DNA of 34,800 nucleotides from Solirubrobacterales bacterium 70-9 (GTDB taxonomy: Bacteria; Pseudomonadota; Alphaproteobacteria; Acetobacterales; Acetobacteraceae), in the NCBI GenBank assembly GCA_903970625.1, contig CAJCJG010000007.1, positions 1 through 34,800 on the forward strand, given 5' to 3'. A model generated the notes under the pieces. It had not been told where the DNA came from and did no database searches. It was given only the letters and a program-made list of their open reading frames with translations. Position 1 is the first letter of the stretch; each line of letters starts with the position of its first letter. Positions 1 to 7,759 of the stretch are shown piece by piece. Position numbers and translations under genes: made by a program.

Positions 1-45
1 GATCCTGCTTCCACCGGCGCCCGCCGCCCCCTATACGCTCCCCGC

Positions 46-1020
46 ATGATCCTGGTCACGGGCGGCGCCGGCTTCATCGGCTCAATTCTTCACGCGGCGC
101 TCAGCGTACGCGGGCATGAGACCATCGTGGTGGACCGGCTGCGGGACGCCGGCAAGTGGCGCAATCTGCGCAGCCATCCCCCCTCCCGCATCCTGCCGCC
201 GGAAGACTTGCCGGACTTCCTGGCCAGCCACCCGCCGATCGAGATGGTGTTCCACCTCGGCGCCATCAGCGCCACCACGGCCACGGACGGCGACGAGACC
301 TGGGCCACCAACGTCGAATTGTCGCAAACGCTGTGGCATTGGTGCGCGGATCGCGGCGTCCGCTTCGCCTACGCCTCCTCCGCCGCAACCTACGGCGACG
401 GCGCACACGGGTTCGAGGACGGGCTGGACGGGCTGGAGCGGCTGCGGCCACTGAACCTCTACGGCTGGACCAAACATGCGTTCGATTTGAACGTCAAGCG
501 GTTGATCAAAGGCGGCGGGACACGCCCGCCGCAATGGGCGGGCCTGAAATTCTTCAACGTCTATGGCCCGAACGAGTACCACAAAGGCGCGATGATCTCG
601 GTCGTGAAGGTGAAGTACGACGAGGTCGCCGCCGGCAAGCCGCCCCGGCTGTTCAAGTCCGACCGCCCCGATCTGGCGGACGGCCAGCAGCAGCGCGATT
701 TCATCTACGTGGACGACGTGGTCAACGTCCTGCTCTGGCTGCTGGAGACGCCTGCGGCCAGCGGCCTGTTCAACCTCGGCACCGGCGCGGCCCGCAGCTA
801 CCTCGACCTCGCCCACGCCATCTGCGACGCCGCCGGGGCGGCGCGGGCAGTCGAGTTCGTGGACATGCCGCAAAAACTGCGCGGGCAATACCAGTCCTTC
901 ACGCAAGCGCCGATGGACCGCCTCCGCGCCGCCGGCTACGCGGGCCAGTTCACGCCGCTGGAGGAAGGGATACGCCGCTACGTGCAGGATTTCTTGAGCC
1001 AGCCCGACCCGTATCGCTGA
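46..1020 (+). CDS. hldD: ADP-L-glycero-D-manno-heptose 6-epimerase
   Basis: The enzyme epimerises ADP-D-glycero-D-manno-heptose at C6 to supply heptose for the LPS inner core, and acts in the cytoplasm. The 324-aa product begins with the Rossmann NAD(P) motif VTGGAGFIGS. It carries the extended-SDR catalytic set: SSAATYGDG near residue 110 and YGWTK near residue 140. It also has the HldD-type segments FFNVYGPNEYHKGAMIS and RDFIYVDDVV. Length and motif order fit the HldD family (also called RfaD or GmhD). The ATG directly precedes the nucleotide-binding strand, so the start is well supported. A TATACG hexamer lies 15 bases upstream, but too little flank is visible to call a promoter. lgt follows after 9 nt, suggesting co-transcription. 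Function is assigned from family motifs with high confidence. Confidence 0.93.
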   Translation: MILVTGGAGFIGSILHAALSVRGHETIVVDRLRDAGKWRNLRSHPPSRILPPEDLPDFLASHPPIEMVFHLGAISATTATDGDETWATNVELSQTLWHWCADRGVRFAYASSAATYGDGAHGFEDGLDGLERLRPLNLYGWTKHAFDLNVKRLIKGGGTRPPQWAGLKFFNVYGPNEYHKGAMISVVKVKYDEVAAGKPPRLFKSDRPDLADGQQQRDFIYVDDVVNVLLWLLETPAASGLFNLGTGAARSYLDLAHAICDAAGAARAVEFVDMPQKLRGQYQSFTQAPMDRLRAAGYAGQFTPLEEGIRRYVQDFLSQPDPYR

Positions 1021-1029
1021 GCGGCTTCG

Positions 1030-1845
1030 ATGCTCCCCGTCCTGATCTTCCCGCAATTCGACCCGGTGCTGCTGCGCGTCGGCCCCCTGGCGATCCGCTG
1101 GTATGCGCTGGCGTACATCGCCGGCCTGCTGATCGGCCTATGGCTCGTCCGCCGCTTGGTCCAGCGCCGCCCGGCGGTCGCCACGCCCGATCAGGTCAGC
1201 GATTTTTTGACCTGGGCGACGCTCGGCGTCGTGCTCGGCGGCCGGCTCGGCTACGTGTTGTTCTACCAGCCGACTCGCTTCCTCAGCCATCCGTGGGAAA
1301 TCCTGGAAGTCTGGGGCGGCGGGATGTCGTTCCACGGCGGCATGCTGGGCGTGGCCGTCGCCATCGTCCTGTTCTGCCGCCGCCAAAACCTTTCCATCCT
1401 TGGCGTGGCCGACAGGATCGCGGTGGCCGCCCCCGTCGGCCTGTTCCTCGGCCGCATCGCCAACTTCATCAACGGCGAGCTGTGGGGGCGGGAAGCGCCG
1501 GACTGGCTGCCGTGGGCGATGATTTTTCCGGGCGACCTCGCCGGCAACGTGCCCCGCCATCCCAGTCAAATATATCAGGCGCTGATGGAAGGCGTGCTGC
1601 TGTTCTGCCTGATGCTGTTTCTGGCCCGCTCGGAAGCCATCCGCGCCCGCTTCGGCACGCTGACGGGGGTATTCCTGTGCGGCTACGCGGTGGCGCGCAG
1701 CACCGGCGAACTGTTCCGCCAGCCCGACCCGTTTCTGGGTTTTCTGTTCGCGGGCGCCACGATGGGGCAATTGCTGTCGCTGCCGATGTTCGTGGCCGGC
1801 ATCGTCCTGATCGCCCGCGCCCGCCCGCTCGCGGCGGCGGCCTGA
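1030..1845 (+). CDS. lgt: Prolipoprotein diacylglyceryl transferase
   Basis: Lgt transfers diacylglycerol from phosphatidylglycerol to the lipobox cysteine of prolipoproteins at the inner membrane. The 271-aa protein is strongly hydrophobic, with several membrane segments. It contains the N-terminal IRWYALAYIAGLLIG segment, the SFHGGMLGV segment and the Lgt signature GRIANFINGELWGR around residue 140. The TGA stop at 1843-1845 overlaps the probable start of the following midA homologue. The lgt, midA, pgeF order is a recurring alphaproteobacterial arrangement. Two probable lipoprotein substrates are encoded in this window (3647-4585 and 33930-34724). Identification is secure. Confidence 0.95.
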   Translation: MLPVLIFPQFDPVLLRVGPLAIRWYALAYIAGLLIGLWLVRRLVQRRPAVATPDQVSDFLTWATLGVVLGGRLGYVLFYQPTRFLSHPWEILEVWGGGMSFHGGMLGVAVAIVLFCRRQNLSILGVADRIAVAAPVGLFLGRIANFINGELWGREAPDWLPWAMIFPGDLAGNVPRHPSQIYQALMEGVLLFCLMLFLARSEAIRARFGTLTGVFLCGYAVARSTGELFRQPDPFLGFLFAGATMGQLLSLPMFVAGIVLIARARPLAAAA

Positions 1846-1850
1846 CCGGG

Positions 1851-2834
1851 TTGGAGCGGCTGGACCATTTCATGGCCCGGGCCAACGCGGCCTACTACGC
1901 GGCCTGCGACCCCTTCGCCGACTTCACCACCGCGCCCGAAATCTCGCAAATTTTCGGCGAGTTGCTTGGGCTTTGGGCGGCGGAAGTCTGGCAGGCGATG
2001 GGCACGCCGGACCCCGTGCTGCTGGCCGAAGCCGGCCCCGGTCGCGGCACGCTGATGGCGGACGCCCTGCGCGCCATCGCACAAGCCGCCCCCGCCTTCG
2101 GCCACGCCCTGCGCCTGCATCTGATCGAAAATTCCGCGCCGCTCCGGGCAGCGCAAGCCGCCAAATTGCCGGGGGCGACATGGCACGACCGCCTCGAAAA
2201 CCTGCCGCCCGGCCCGCTGTTGCTGCTGGCCAACGAGTTTCTGGACGCGCTGCCGATCCGCCAATTCGTTTTCCGCGATGGCTGGCGGGAACGGTTCGTG
2301 GCGGACGGCCGGTTCGTGGAGACAAAATGCCCCCTCCCCTTGTGGGAGGGCGTTGGGGGAGGGGTCGCGCCGCAGGAAGGCACTGTAATGGAACACCCCG
2401 AAGCCGCCCTGCCCCTTATCTCCGCTCTGGCCGCACGAGTCGCGGACCAAGGCGGTGCCGCCCTGTTCCTCGATTACGGCCCGGAAACCTCCGCGCACGG
2501 CGACAGCCTGCAAGCGTTGCGCGGCGGCAAGCCGGCCGATCCGCTGGCCGCACCCGGCACCGCCGACCTGACCGCCCATGTCGATTTCGCCCGCCTCGCG
2601 GACGCCGCGCGCGCGGCCGGCGCCCATGTTCACGGCCCGGTGCCGCAGGGAAAATTCCTCGCCCGCCTCGGCCTGTTCCAGCGCACCGGGGCGCTTTCGC
2701 GGCAAAATCCCGCGCGCGCCGGGGCGCTGCGGGATGCGGCGGCGCGGCTCGCGGAGCCGGACCAGATGGGCCGGCTGTTCAAGGCGATGGCGGTTTGCCA
2801 CCCTGCGGTGCTCCCTCCCGGATTCGCCGAATGA
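1851..2834 (+). CDS. MidA/NDUFAF7-family SAM-dependent methyltransferase
   Basis: This belongs to the COG1565 class I methyltransferase family. Eukaryotic NDUFAF7 methylates an arginine of respiratory complex I, but the bacterial substrates are less clear. Supporting motifs are DFTTAPEISQIFGELLGLW near the N-terminus, the SAM-binding LLAEAGPGRGTL and the family motif LLLANEFLDALPIRQF. The start is uncertain. TTG at 1851 is in frame and gives 327 aa, but a CTG at 1842 overlaps the lgt stop as CTGA, and ATG 1872 would trim the N-terminus. Residues about 160-176 (CPLPLWEGVGGGVAPQE) come from a GC-rich repeat inserted in frame and have no equivalent expected in the family. The last codons overlap the pgeF start as ATGA. 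Confidence 0.85.
   Translation: MERLDHFMARANAAYYAACDPFADFTTAPEISQIFGELLGLWAAEVWQAMGTPDPVLLAEAGPGRGTLMADALRAIAQAAPAFGHALRLHLIENSAPLRAAQAAKLPGATWHDRLENLPPGPLLLLANEFLDALPIRQFVFRDGWRERFVADGRFVETKCPLPLWEGVGGGVAPQEGTVMEHPEAALPLISALAARVADQGGAALFLDYGPETSAHGDSLQALRGGKPADPLAAPGTADLTAHVDFARLADAARAAGAHVHGPVPQGKFLARLGLFQRTGALSRQNPARAGALRDAAARLAEPDQMGRLFKAMAVCHPAVLPPGFAE
2330..2366. repeat. GC-rich palindromic repeat inside midA homologue
   Basis: CCCCTCCCC at 2331-2339 is complementary to GGGGAGGGG at 2356-2364. A nested pair, CCCTCCC (2332-2338) and GGGAGGG (2344-2350), can form an alternative hairpin with a short loop. This resembles the short 'CCCCTCCCC...GGGGAGGGG' palindromes scattered in many alphaproteobacterial genomes. 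It is unusual in lying within an open reading frame, which it keeps in phase. The repeat boundaries are approximate. Confidence 0.6.
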
Positions 2835-3583
2835 CCGAGCCGTTGACCGGATCGCTTCCCACCCCCCACGGGTTCTTCACCCGCCGGGGAGGGGTATCGG
2901 AAGGCCCGTATGCCAGCCTCAATTGCAGCCTGTCCGGCAACGACGCCCGCGACAACGTGCTGGAAAACCGCGCCCGCGTCGCGCGTGCGCTCCTCGCCGA
3001 GCCGACCTGCTTGGTCGGCGTGACACAAGTGCATGGCACAGCCGTCGCCATCGTCGCCGAGCCATGGCGTCCCGGCGAGGGACCGGTGGCGGACGCGATG
3101 GTCACGGATCGCGCCGGTGTGGCGCTGGGCATCGTCACCGCCGATTGCGGCCCCGTCCTGTTCTCCGACCCGGCGGCCGGCGTGATCGGCGCCGCCCATG
3201 CGGGCTGGCGCGGCGCGGTGGCCGGCGTGTTGGAGGCGACGCTCGATGCCATGGCGCGCCTCGGTGGCCGTGCGGCGCAGACGCATGCCGTCATCGGCCC
3301 CTGCATCGGCCAAACCTCCTACGAAGTCGCGGCAGACCTGCGGGATGCGGTGCTGGCGCGCGACCCGTCCGACGCGCGCTTCTTCGCGGACGGCAGGCCC
3401 GACCGCTGGCAATTCGATCTTCCCGGCTACTGCGCCGCGCGCCTTCGCGCGGCAGGGGTGGGGACCGTGGAAATCCTGGCCGCCGACACGGCAGCACTGG
3501 AAGACCGGTTTTTCAGCCATCGCCGCCGCACCTTGGCCGGCGGCGGGCCGATTGGGCACCAGATGTCGGCCATCGTGCTGTAG
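2831..3583 (+). CDS. pgeF: YfiH/PgeF laccase-domain protein (polyphenol oxidase family)
   Basis: The 250-aa protein belongs to the multicopper-polyphenol-oxidase-like (DUF152/YfiH) family. Members are reported to act as purine nucleoside phosphorylases/deaminases or to edit peptidoglycan precursors, so the exact role here is not determined. The conserved metal or catalytic residues are visible: His in GVTQVHGTAV, Cys in VTADCGPVLF and His in AAHAGWRGAV. The VIGPCIG and GNDARDNVLENR blocks are also present. The ATG overlaps the stop of the upstream methyltransferase (ATGA), indicating translational coupling. Family assignment is firm; the physiological substrate is open. Confidence 0.9.
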   Translation: MTEPLTGSLPTPHGFFTRRGGVSEGPYASLNCSLSGNDARDNVLENRARVARALLAEPTCLVGVTQVHGTAVAIVAEPWRPGEGPVADAMVTDRAGVALGIVTADCGPVLFSDPAAGVIGAAHAGWRGAVAGVLEATLDAMARLGGRAAQTHAVIGPCIGQTSYEVAADLRDAVLARDPSDARFFADGRPDRWQFDLPGYCAARLRAAGVGTVEILAADTAALEDRFFSHRRRTLAGGGPIGHQMSAIVL

Positions 3584-3591
3584 ATGCCGCC

Positions 3592-3663
3592 ATGCAATAT
3601 TTCTACTACATGGTCGTCTTCGCGATCGTGGCCTTGGTGGCTTGCTGTGTCCTGGTGTCCTAG
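3592..3663 (+). CDS. Putative 23-aa single-pass membrane peptide
   Basis: A short frame starts 8 nt after the pgeF stop. It encodes MQYFYYMVVFAIVALVACC followed by VLVS, almost entirely one hydrophobic helix with two adjacent cysteines. Eighteen of 22 sense codons after the start end in G or C, matching neighbouring genes. The competing frame from ATG 3584 is rich in A/T-ending codons and Trp over the same bases. The peptide overlaps the GTG start of the next lipoprotein gene by 17 nt, so it could couple translation from pgeF to that gene. No strong Shine-Dalgarno is seen. It has no recognised family and could also be just a leader peptide. Confidence 0.45.
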   Translation: MQYFYYMVVFAIVALVACCVLVS

Positions 3664-4585
3664 CCGGCTCGTCCTGCTCGGCTGCCTCGCATTTCTGTCG
3701 GGCTGCGGCGGCCTGCCCCGCCCGTTCGCCGGCAATCCCGGCATTGTCGGGGCGCGGCTGGCGCAACCCCCGCCCGCCCGTCTCGCCGTGCCGCTGCCGA
3801 CCAACGCGCTGCTGACCGACGCAGCCGACGCCGCCTATCGGAAGGCCGTCGTCGAAGCCTTGCAGGCGCAGGAGGTGCCGGCCGTCGCCGACATTGCCCG
3901 CAAAGGCGACTGGCGCCTGACCATCACGGCCGAGCTGCGCGGCGACAAGGTGGTGCCGGTGTTCACCGTCCAGGACCCGAACGGCAAATCCAAGGGCTCC
4001 ACCGAGGCCGCCCCTGTGGATGCCGCCCAATGGTCCGATGCCGGCCCGCCCACGCTGCAACAGGTCGCCGCAGCCGGCGCCCCCGCCGTCGCGACCCTGC
4101 TGACCCGCATCGAGGCGGAACTGCGCCTCAGCGACCCCAACAGCCTGGTCAACCGCCCGGCCCGCATCTTCGTGCCCGACGTGACTGGCGCTCCTGGCGA
4201 CGGCAACCGCCAACTGGCCCGCAACCTGCGCCAGCAGATGCCGAACATGGGCGAGCAGGTGCGCGACACGGCCGCAGACTCCGACTTCACCGTGCAGGGC
4301 GAGGTCAAGACCGCCGCCGGCTCGTCCGGCAGCGAGCGGATAGAAATCCAATGGATCGTCAGCGACGCGCAAGGGCGCGAGGCCGGCCGTGTGGTGCAAC
4401 TGAACGAGGTCTCCCCCGGCTCGCTCGACCGATATTGGGGTGACACGGCGCTGGCGGTGGCGCAGGAGGCGGCCGCCGGCATCCGCGACGTGATCCAGAA
4501 CCAGTTCGGCGCCCGCGCGGATGGCGCCCCCCCGAAGCCCGGCCCGGCCGCCGATAAGCCGCCGCCGCCGATAAGTGGCAAATAA
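3647..4585 (+). CDS. Predicted lipoprotein of unknown function
   Basis: From GTG 3647 the 312-aa product starts with a short basic/hydrophobic signal ending in the lipobox LSGC (Cys about residue 20), so it is likely lipid-anchored and a substrate of Lgt. The mature part contains VADIARKGDWRLTITAELRG and later RIFVPDVTGAPGDGNRQLARNLRQQM and SDFTVQGEV. It ends in a Pro-rich tail (KPPPPISGK). An earlier ATG at 3584 is open, but it adds an implausible Trp/Ser-rich stretch and would run over the small membrane ORF. I do not recognise a named family. The repeated 'argument-like' beta segments suggest a periplasmic or outer-membrane-associated protein, which is inference only. Confidence 0.75.
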   Translation: MSWCPSRLVLLGCLAFLSGCGGLPRPFAGNPGIVGARLAQPPPARLAVPLPTNALLTDAADAAYRKAVVEALQAQEVPAVADIARKGDWRLTITAELRGDKVVPVFTVQDPNGKSKGSTEAAPVDAAQWSDAGPPTLQQVAAAGAPAVATLLTRIEAELRLSDPNSLVNRPARIFVPDVTGAPGDGNRQLARNLRQQMPNMGEQVRDTAADSDFTVQGEVKTAAGSSGSERIEIQWIVSDAQGREAGRVVQLNEVSPGSLDRYWGDTALAVAQEAAAGIRDVIQNQFGARADGAPPKPGPAADKPPPPISGK

Positions 4586-4663
4586 GAACTATCGACCATG
4601 ACGGTTCGTGGACAGTGCCGCGCGCCGTTGGTAGAACCCGCCCGCTGGCCTCGCCCTCACCAC

Positions 4664-4687
4664 GTCCCGAACGGTTTCGTGCGGGAC
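4664..4687. promoter_or_regulatory. Small hairpin in prs leader
   Basis: GTCCCG (4664-4669) and CGGGAC (4682-4687) can pair around a 12-nt loop, 23 nt before the prs start. It lies in the 124-bp gap between the lipoprotein gene and prs. No convincing promoter hexamers are visible in this gap. The hairpin is short and may be chance in high-GC DNA. Confidence 0.2.
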
Positions 4688-4709
4688 CGACCCTCACGGA
4701 TCGGACCAC

Positions 4710-5642
4710 ATGAAGATTGTTGCCTGCAACAGCACCCGCCCGCTGGCCGAGGCAGTGGCCGCCGCGCTCAATCTGCCGCTGACCCGCGCCTCCGTCCGGC
4801 GCTTCGCGGACATGGAGATTTTCGTGGAAATCCACGAGAATATTCGCGGCGAGGACGTGTTCGTCATCCAGTCCACGTCGTATCCGGCCAACGACAACCT
4901 GATGGAACTGCTGATCACGCTGGACGCGCTGCGCCGCGCCTCGGCGCGCCGGTTGACGGCGGTGATCCCGTATTTCGGCTACGCGCGGCAGGACCGCAAA
5001 AGCGGCTCCCGCACGCCGATCTCGGCCAAGCTGGTTGCCAACCTGATCACCGAGGCCGGCGCCAACCGCGTGCTGACCATGGATTTGCACGCCGGCCAGA
5101 TTCAGGGGTTCTTCGACATCCCGGTGGACAATCTGTTCGCCGCCCCGTTCTTCGCTCGCGACATCGCCGAACGCTTCAAGGGCCGCGACGTGATGATCGT
5201 CTCGCCCGACGTGGGCGGCGTGCTGCGGGCGCGCGCCATCGCCACGCGGCTGAACTGCGATTTGGCCATCATCGACAAGCGCCGCGAGCGGGCCGGCATC
5301 TCCGAGGTGATGAACGTCATCGGCGACGTGAACGGGCGCGACTGCATTCTGGTGGACGACATCGTCGATTCCGGCGGCACGCTCTGCAACGCGGCGGCGG
5401 CGCTGATCAAGAATGGCGCCCGCTCGGCCAGCGTCTATGTCACCCACGGCGTCCTGAGCGGCGGTGCCGTCGCCCGCATTGCCTCCTCGCCGGTCGAAAT
5501 GCTGACGATCACCGACAGTATTTTGGCCACCGAGGCGGTGCGGGTCGCCCCCAACATCCGGCAAAGCACGATCGCGCCGCTGCTGGCCGAGGCGATGCGG
5601 CGCATCTCGGACGAAAGCTCGGTCAGTTCGTTGTTCGACTGA
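4710..5642 (+). CDS. prs: Ribose-phosphate pyrophosphokinase
   Basis: PRPP synthetase makes 5-phosphoribosyl diphosphate from ribose 5-phosphate and ATP for nucleotide, histidine and tryptophan synthesis. The 310-aa length is normal. Visible motifs are [21 protein letters not shown], the ATP-binding loop region [10 protein letters not shown], the catalytic flexible loop around IIDKRRER and the PRPP-binding [11 protein letters not shown]. The ATG at 4710 begins [16 protein letters not shown], as expected. It follows a 124-bp spacer and probably heads a short run with the glutathione S-transferase gene 17 nt downstream. In many Proteobacteria prs lies just ahead of rplY-pth-ychF. Here three other genes separate them. 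Confidence 0.95.
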   Translation: MKIVACNSTRPLAEAVAAALNLPLTRASVRRFADMEIFVEIHENIRGEDVFVIQSTSYPANDNLMELLITLDALRRASARRLTAVIPYFGYARQDRKSGSRTPISAKLVANLITEAGANRVLTMDLHAGQIQGFFDIPVDNLFAAPFFARDIAERFKGRDVMIVSPDVGGVLRARAIATRLNCDLAIIDKRRERAGISEVMNVIGDVNGRDCILVDDIVDSGGTLCNAAAALIKNGARSASVYVTHGVLSGGAVARIASSPVEMLTITDSILATEAVRVAPNIRQSTIAPLLAEAMRRISDESSVSSLFD

Positions 5643-5659
5643 CCCAACGGAGACATCGG

Positions 5660-6268
5660 ATGAAACTGTATTATTCGCCGGGCGCCTGTTCGCTGGGCAT
5701 CCATGTGTTGCTGGAAGAAATCGGCAAGCCATACGACCTCGTGCAGACCAACCTGCGTGTGCCGGTGCCGGACCGTGACCTGACGCCGATCAACCCGAAA
5801 TCGAAAGTACCCACGCTGGTTCGCGACGACGAGACCGTTCTGACCGAATTTCCGGCGATCGCCTATTGGCTCTCGACCACTGCGCCGGACGCCAAGCTGT
5901 TCCCGGCCGATGCGGACGGAATGGCGCGCACCCTTGAAGCTCTCGACTACGTGGTTGCCACCATCCACATGACCGGCTTCGGCCGCCTGTTCGGCGCCAT
6001 GCGCGCCAAGACGCCGGAAGAAGCGGAGCCGCTCAAGACGCTCGGCCACGAGATCGTGGCGCGCGGCTTCACGCGGGCGGACGCGATGCTGGACGGGCGC
6101 GACTGGCTCGTCGGCCCCTACACGGCAGCCGACAGCGCGCTGTTCTATGTCTGCATGTGGTCCGGCAATTTCGGCATCGAACTGCCGCCCAACGTCGCCG
6201 CCCATTTCGCCCGCATGAAGGCCCGCCCGGCGGTCCAGGCGGCGCTGACGCAGGAGGGCCTCGCCTGA
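5660..6268 (+). CDS. Glutathione S-transferase family protein
   Basis: The 202-aa protein has the thioredoxin-like GST N-domain starting KLYYSPGACSLGIHVLLEE, with Cys10 in the position seen in bacterial beta-class GSTs. KSKVPTLVRDDETVLTEFPAIAYWL contains the glutathione-binding cis-Pro and ES/EF region. An all-helical C-domain follows, with the conserved DWLVGPYTAADSALF near residue 155. It probably conjugates or reduces glutathione-linked substrates in the cytosol; the substrate cannot be predicted. It follows prs by 17 nt. Its stop at 6266-6268 overlaps the apparent CTG start of the next gene. Confidence 0.88.
   Translation: MKLYYSPGACSLGIHVLLEEIGKPYDLVQTNLRVPVPDRDLTPINPKSKVPTLVRDDETVLTEFPAIAYWLSTTAPDAKLFPADADGMARTLEALDYVVATIHMTGFGRLFGAMRAKTPEEAEPLKTLGHEIVARGFTRADAMLDGRDWLVGPYTAADSALFYVCMWSGNFGIELPPNVAAHFARMKARPAVQAALTQEGLA
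6251..6257 (+). promoter_or_regulatory. Shine-Dalgarno supporting a CTG start
   Basis: AGGAGGG lies 7 nt before CTG 6265, inside the 3' end of the GST gene. Its strength and spacing favour initiation at the CTG rather than at any upstream ATG. Confidence 0.55.
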
Positions 6269-6816
6269 CCGACACCATCACCCCGGTTCCGTTCTGGTAT
6301 CTGCGCCACGGCCAGACGGACTGGAATATCCAGGACTTGTCGCAAGGCAATGTCGATATCCCGTTGAACGACACCGGGATCGCGCAGGCCCGCGCGTCCG
6401 CCGAACGCCTGCGCGGGCGCGGCATCGCCACCATCGTCGCCTCCCCACTGTCGCGCGCCCGCGTCACGGCGGAGATCGTGGGCGCGGCGTTGGGACTACC
6501 GGTCCAATTCGACGCCGATCTCCACGAAGTCAGCTTCGGGTCGCAGGAGGGCAAGCCGATGCAGCCGTGGTTCCCGGACTGGATCGACGGAAAGTTCACC
6601 CCCGAAGGTGCCGAAACCTTTCCCGCATTGCGTGTCCGCGCGGTCACGGCGATCAACCGCGCCTTGGAACAGCCGGCACCCGTGCTGGTGGTCGCTCACG
6701 GCGCCCTGTTCCGCGCGTTGCGCTCCGCCATGGGCCTGGAACCGCAGGAGCGGCTGATGAACGCGGTGGCGATGTGGTGCGAACCGGGAGAGCCGTGGCG
6801 GCTGACCGTCGGTTAG
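6265..6816 (+). CDS. Histidine phosphatase (phosphoglycerate mutase-like), apparent CTG start
   Basis: This is a 183-aa histidine-phosphatase-superfamily enzyme with the catalytic motif YLRHGQTDWN at the N-terminus. It also has ASPLSRARVTAEI, the acidic EVSFGSQEG segment and the second catalytic His in VLVVAHGALFRAL. Such enzymes are cytosolic phosphatases or mutases on small phosphorylated substrates. No in-frame ATG, GTG or TTG lies between the GST stop and the RHG motif. A CTG at 6265 overlaps the GST TGA (CTGA) and is preceded by AGGAGGG at 6251-6257. The alternative ATG at 6157 would overlap GST by 112 nt and add unrelated sequence. Its stop overlaps the convergent methyltransferase stop. 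Confidence 0.85.
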   Translation: MTDTITPVPFWYLRHGQTDWNIQDLSQGNVDIPLNDTGIAQARASAERLRGRGIATIVASPLSRARVTAEIVGAALGLPVQFDADLHEVSFGSQEGKPMQPWFPDWIDGKFTPEGAETFPALRVRAVTAINRALEQPAPVLVVAHGALFRALRSAMGLEPQERLMNAVAMWCEPGEPWRLTVG

Positions 6817-7682
6817 GCTTTTGCATCCAGAAGGCCCGGCGACAAATACAACGACTCGATCGTCTCCTCGCTCCGTCCCGCCAATGTCGCCTGGCTGCTC
6901 TTGCCGGCGTGCAGCGCCAGCCGGGTTAGCCCGAGTTCCTCTGGCAACGGTGGCCCGTAGTGCCGTCCCCCGGTCGAGCCGTCGTAGGACAGCGCGAACG
7001 GCACCCGCCGCGCGAGCAAAGCACGCAAACCGCCCACGAGCCGCTCACGACCGAGTTGCTCGGCATAGCGCCGGTCGCGGCCAACCGTCGTCCCCAGGTA
7101 GGGTGGGTCCATATAGACAAAATCCGCCGGCCCGGCGTCCGCCGTCGTCTGTGTCCAATCTCCGACCCGAATCTCCGCCCGCCCCCGCAGCAACGCCGAT
7201 GAGCCATGAATCGCGGCGGCCATCTTTGCCGGCGCCATCCCCAGCCGCCGCTTGTCCACGCTTTGGGTGAAATGCCCCGCCTTGTTGAACCGCACCGCGT
7301 TCTTGACGCAGCGGCAGACGATATAAAGCAGATCGACCGGATCGCCGCCTGCGTTGTAGCGGTCCCGCACCGCGTTGAAGTACCCCGGGCCGCCCTGCTC
7401 CTGGCCGCGCCACACCTCGCCGTAGCGCGCCGCCGTCGCGTCCGGCCGGTCGATGATCGCCCGCCACAACTCGCCCATCGGCGCCAGCACGTCGCCCAGC
7501 ACGATACGCGGCGGCTTTCGGTGATGTGCCGCCCACAACGACATCGCGGCGGAACCGGCGAACGGCTCGAACCACGTCTCGATATGGTTGGGGACATGGG
7601 CCCCGATCAGCGGTGCCAGCGCTCGCTTGCTGCCCTGGTAGGGAATCGGATGCGGCAGCCGCGTCCACGCCCGCCCTTCCAA
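6813..7682 (-). CDS. Dam-family (D12 class) DNA adenine methyltransferase
   Basis: The product is a predicted N6-adenine DNA methyltransferase of the alpha/D12 class. It shows PIPYQGSKRALAPLI near the start, the SAM-binding FEPFAGSAAMSLW around residue 38, and the catalytic DPPY at about residues 192-195. A C-terminal ALSYDGSTGGRHYG segment follows. The start is uncertain. TTG 7682 gives 289 aa and has a GAGGGGGGCGGG stretch upstream; an open frame continues to 7820 but lacks family-like sequence and would run into the rplY leader. No restriction endonuclease is adjacent, so it looks like an orphan regulatory or phage-derived methylase. It is the only minus-strand gene among plus-strand housekeeping genes and separates prs from rplY. 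Confidence 0.8.
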   Translation of the reverse strand: MEGRAWTRLPHPIPYQGSKRALAPLIGAHVPNHIETWFEPFAGSAAMSLWAAHHRKPPRIVLGDVLAPMGELWRAIIDRPDATAARYGEVWRGQEQGGPGYFNAVRDRYNAGGDPVDLLYIVCRCVKNAVRFNKAGHFTQSVDKRRLGMAPAKMAAAIHGSSALLRGRAEIRVGDWTQTTADAGPADFVYMDPPYLGTTVGRDRRYAEQLGRERLVGGLRALLARRVPFALSYDGSTGGRHYGPPLPEELGLTRLALHAGKSSQATLAGRSEETIESLYLSPGLLDAKA

Positions 7683-7709
7683 TGCCCGCCCCCCTCTGCT
7701 ATACGCCGC

Positions 7710-7721
7710 GCCCGCGCGGGC
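7710..7721. promoter_or_regulatory. Perfect 12-bp palindrome in rplY leader
   Basis: GCCCGCGCGGGC is self-complementary and sits 38 bp before the rplY ATG, 5 bp after a TATACG hexamer that could be a -10 element. It could be an operator or a leader hairpin. GC-rich palindromes of this size also arise by chance here. Confidence 0.25.
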
Positions 7722-7759
7722 ACCCCTGGAGGCCGGCGTTGTACCTATTGGAGCGAACC

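Noticed and set aside
156-1850. Long open frame running into the methyltransferase gene
   Set aside because: The translation is Arg/Pro-rich and overlaps hldD and lgt in another frame; only the part from about 1851 looks like a protein family.
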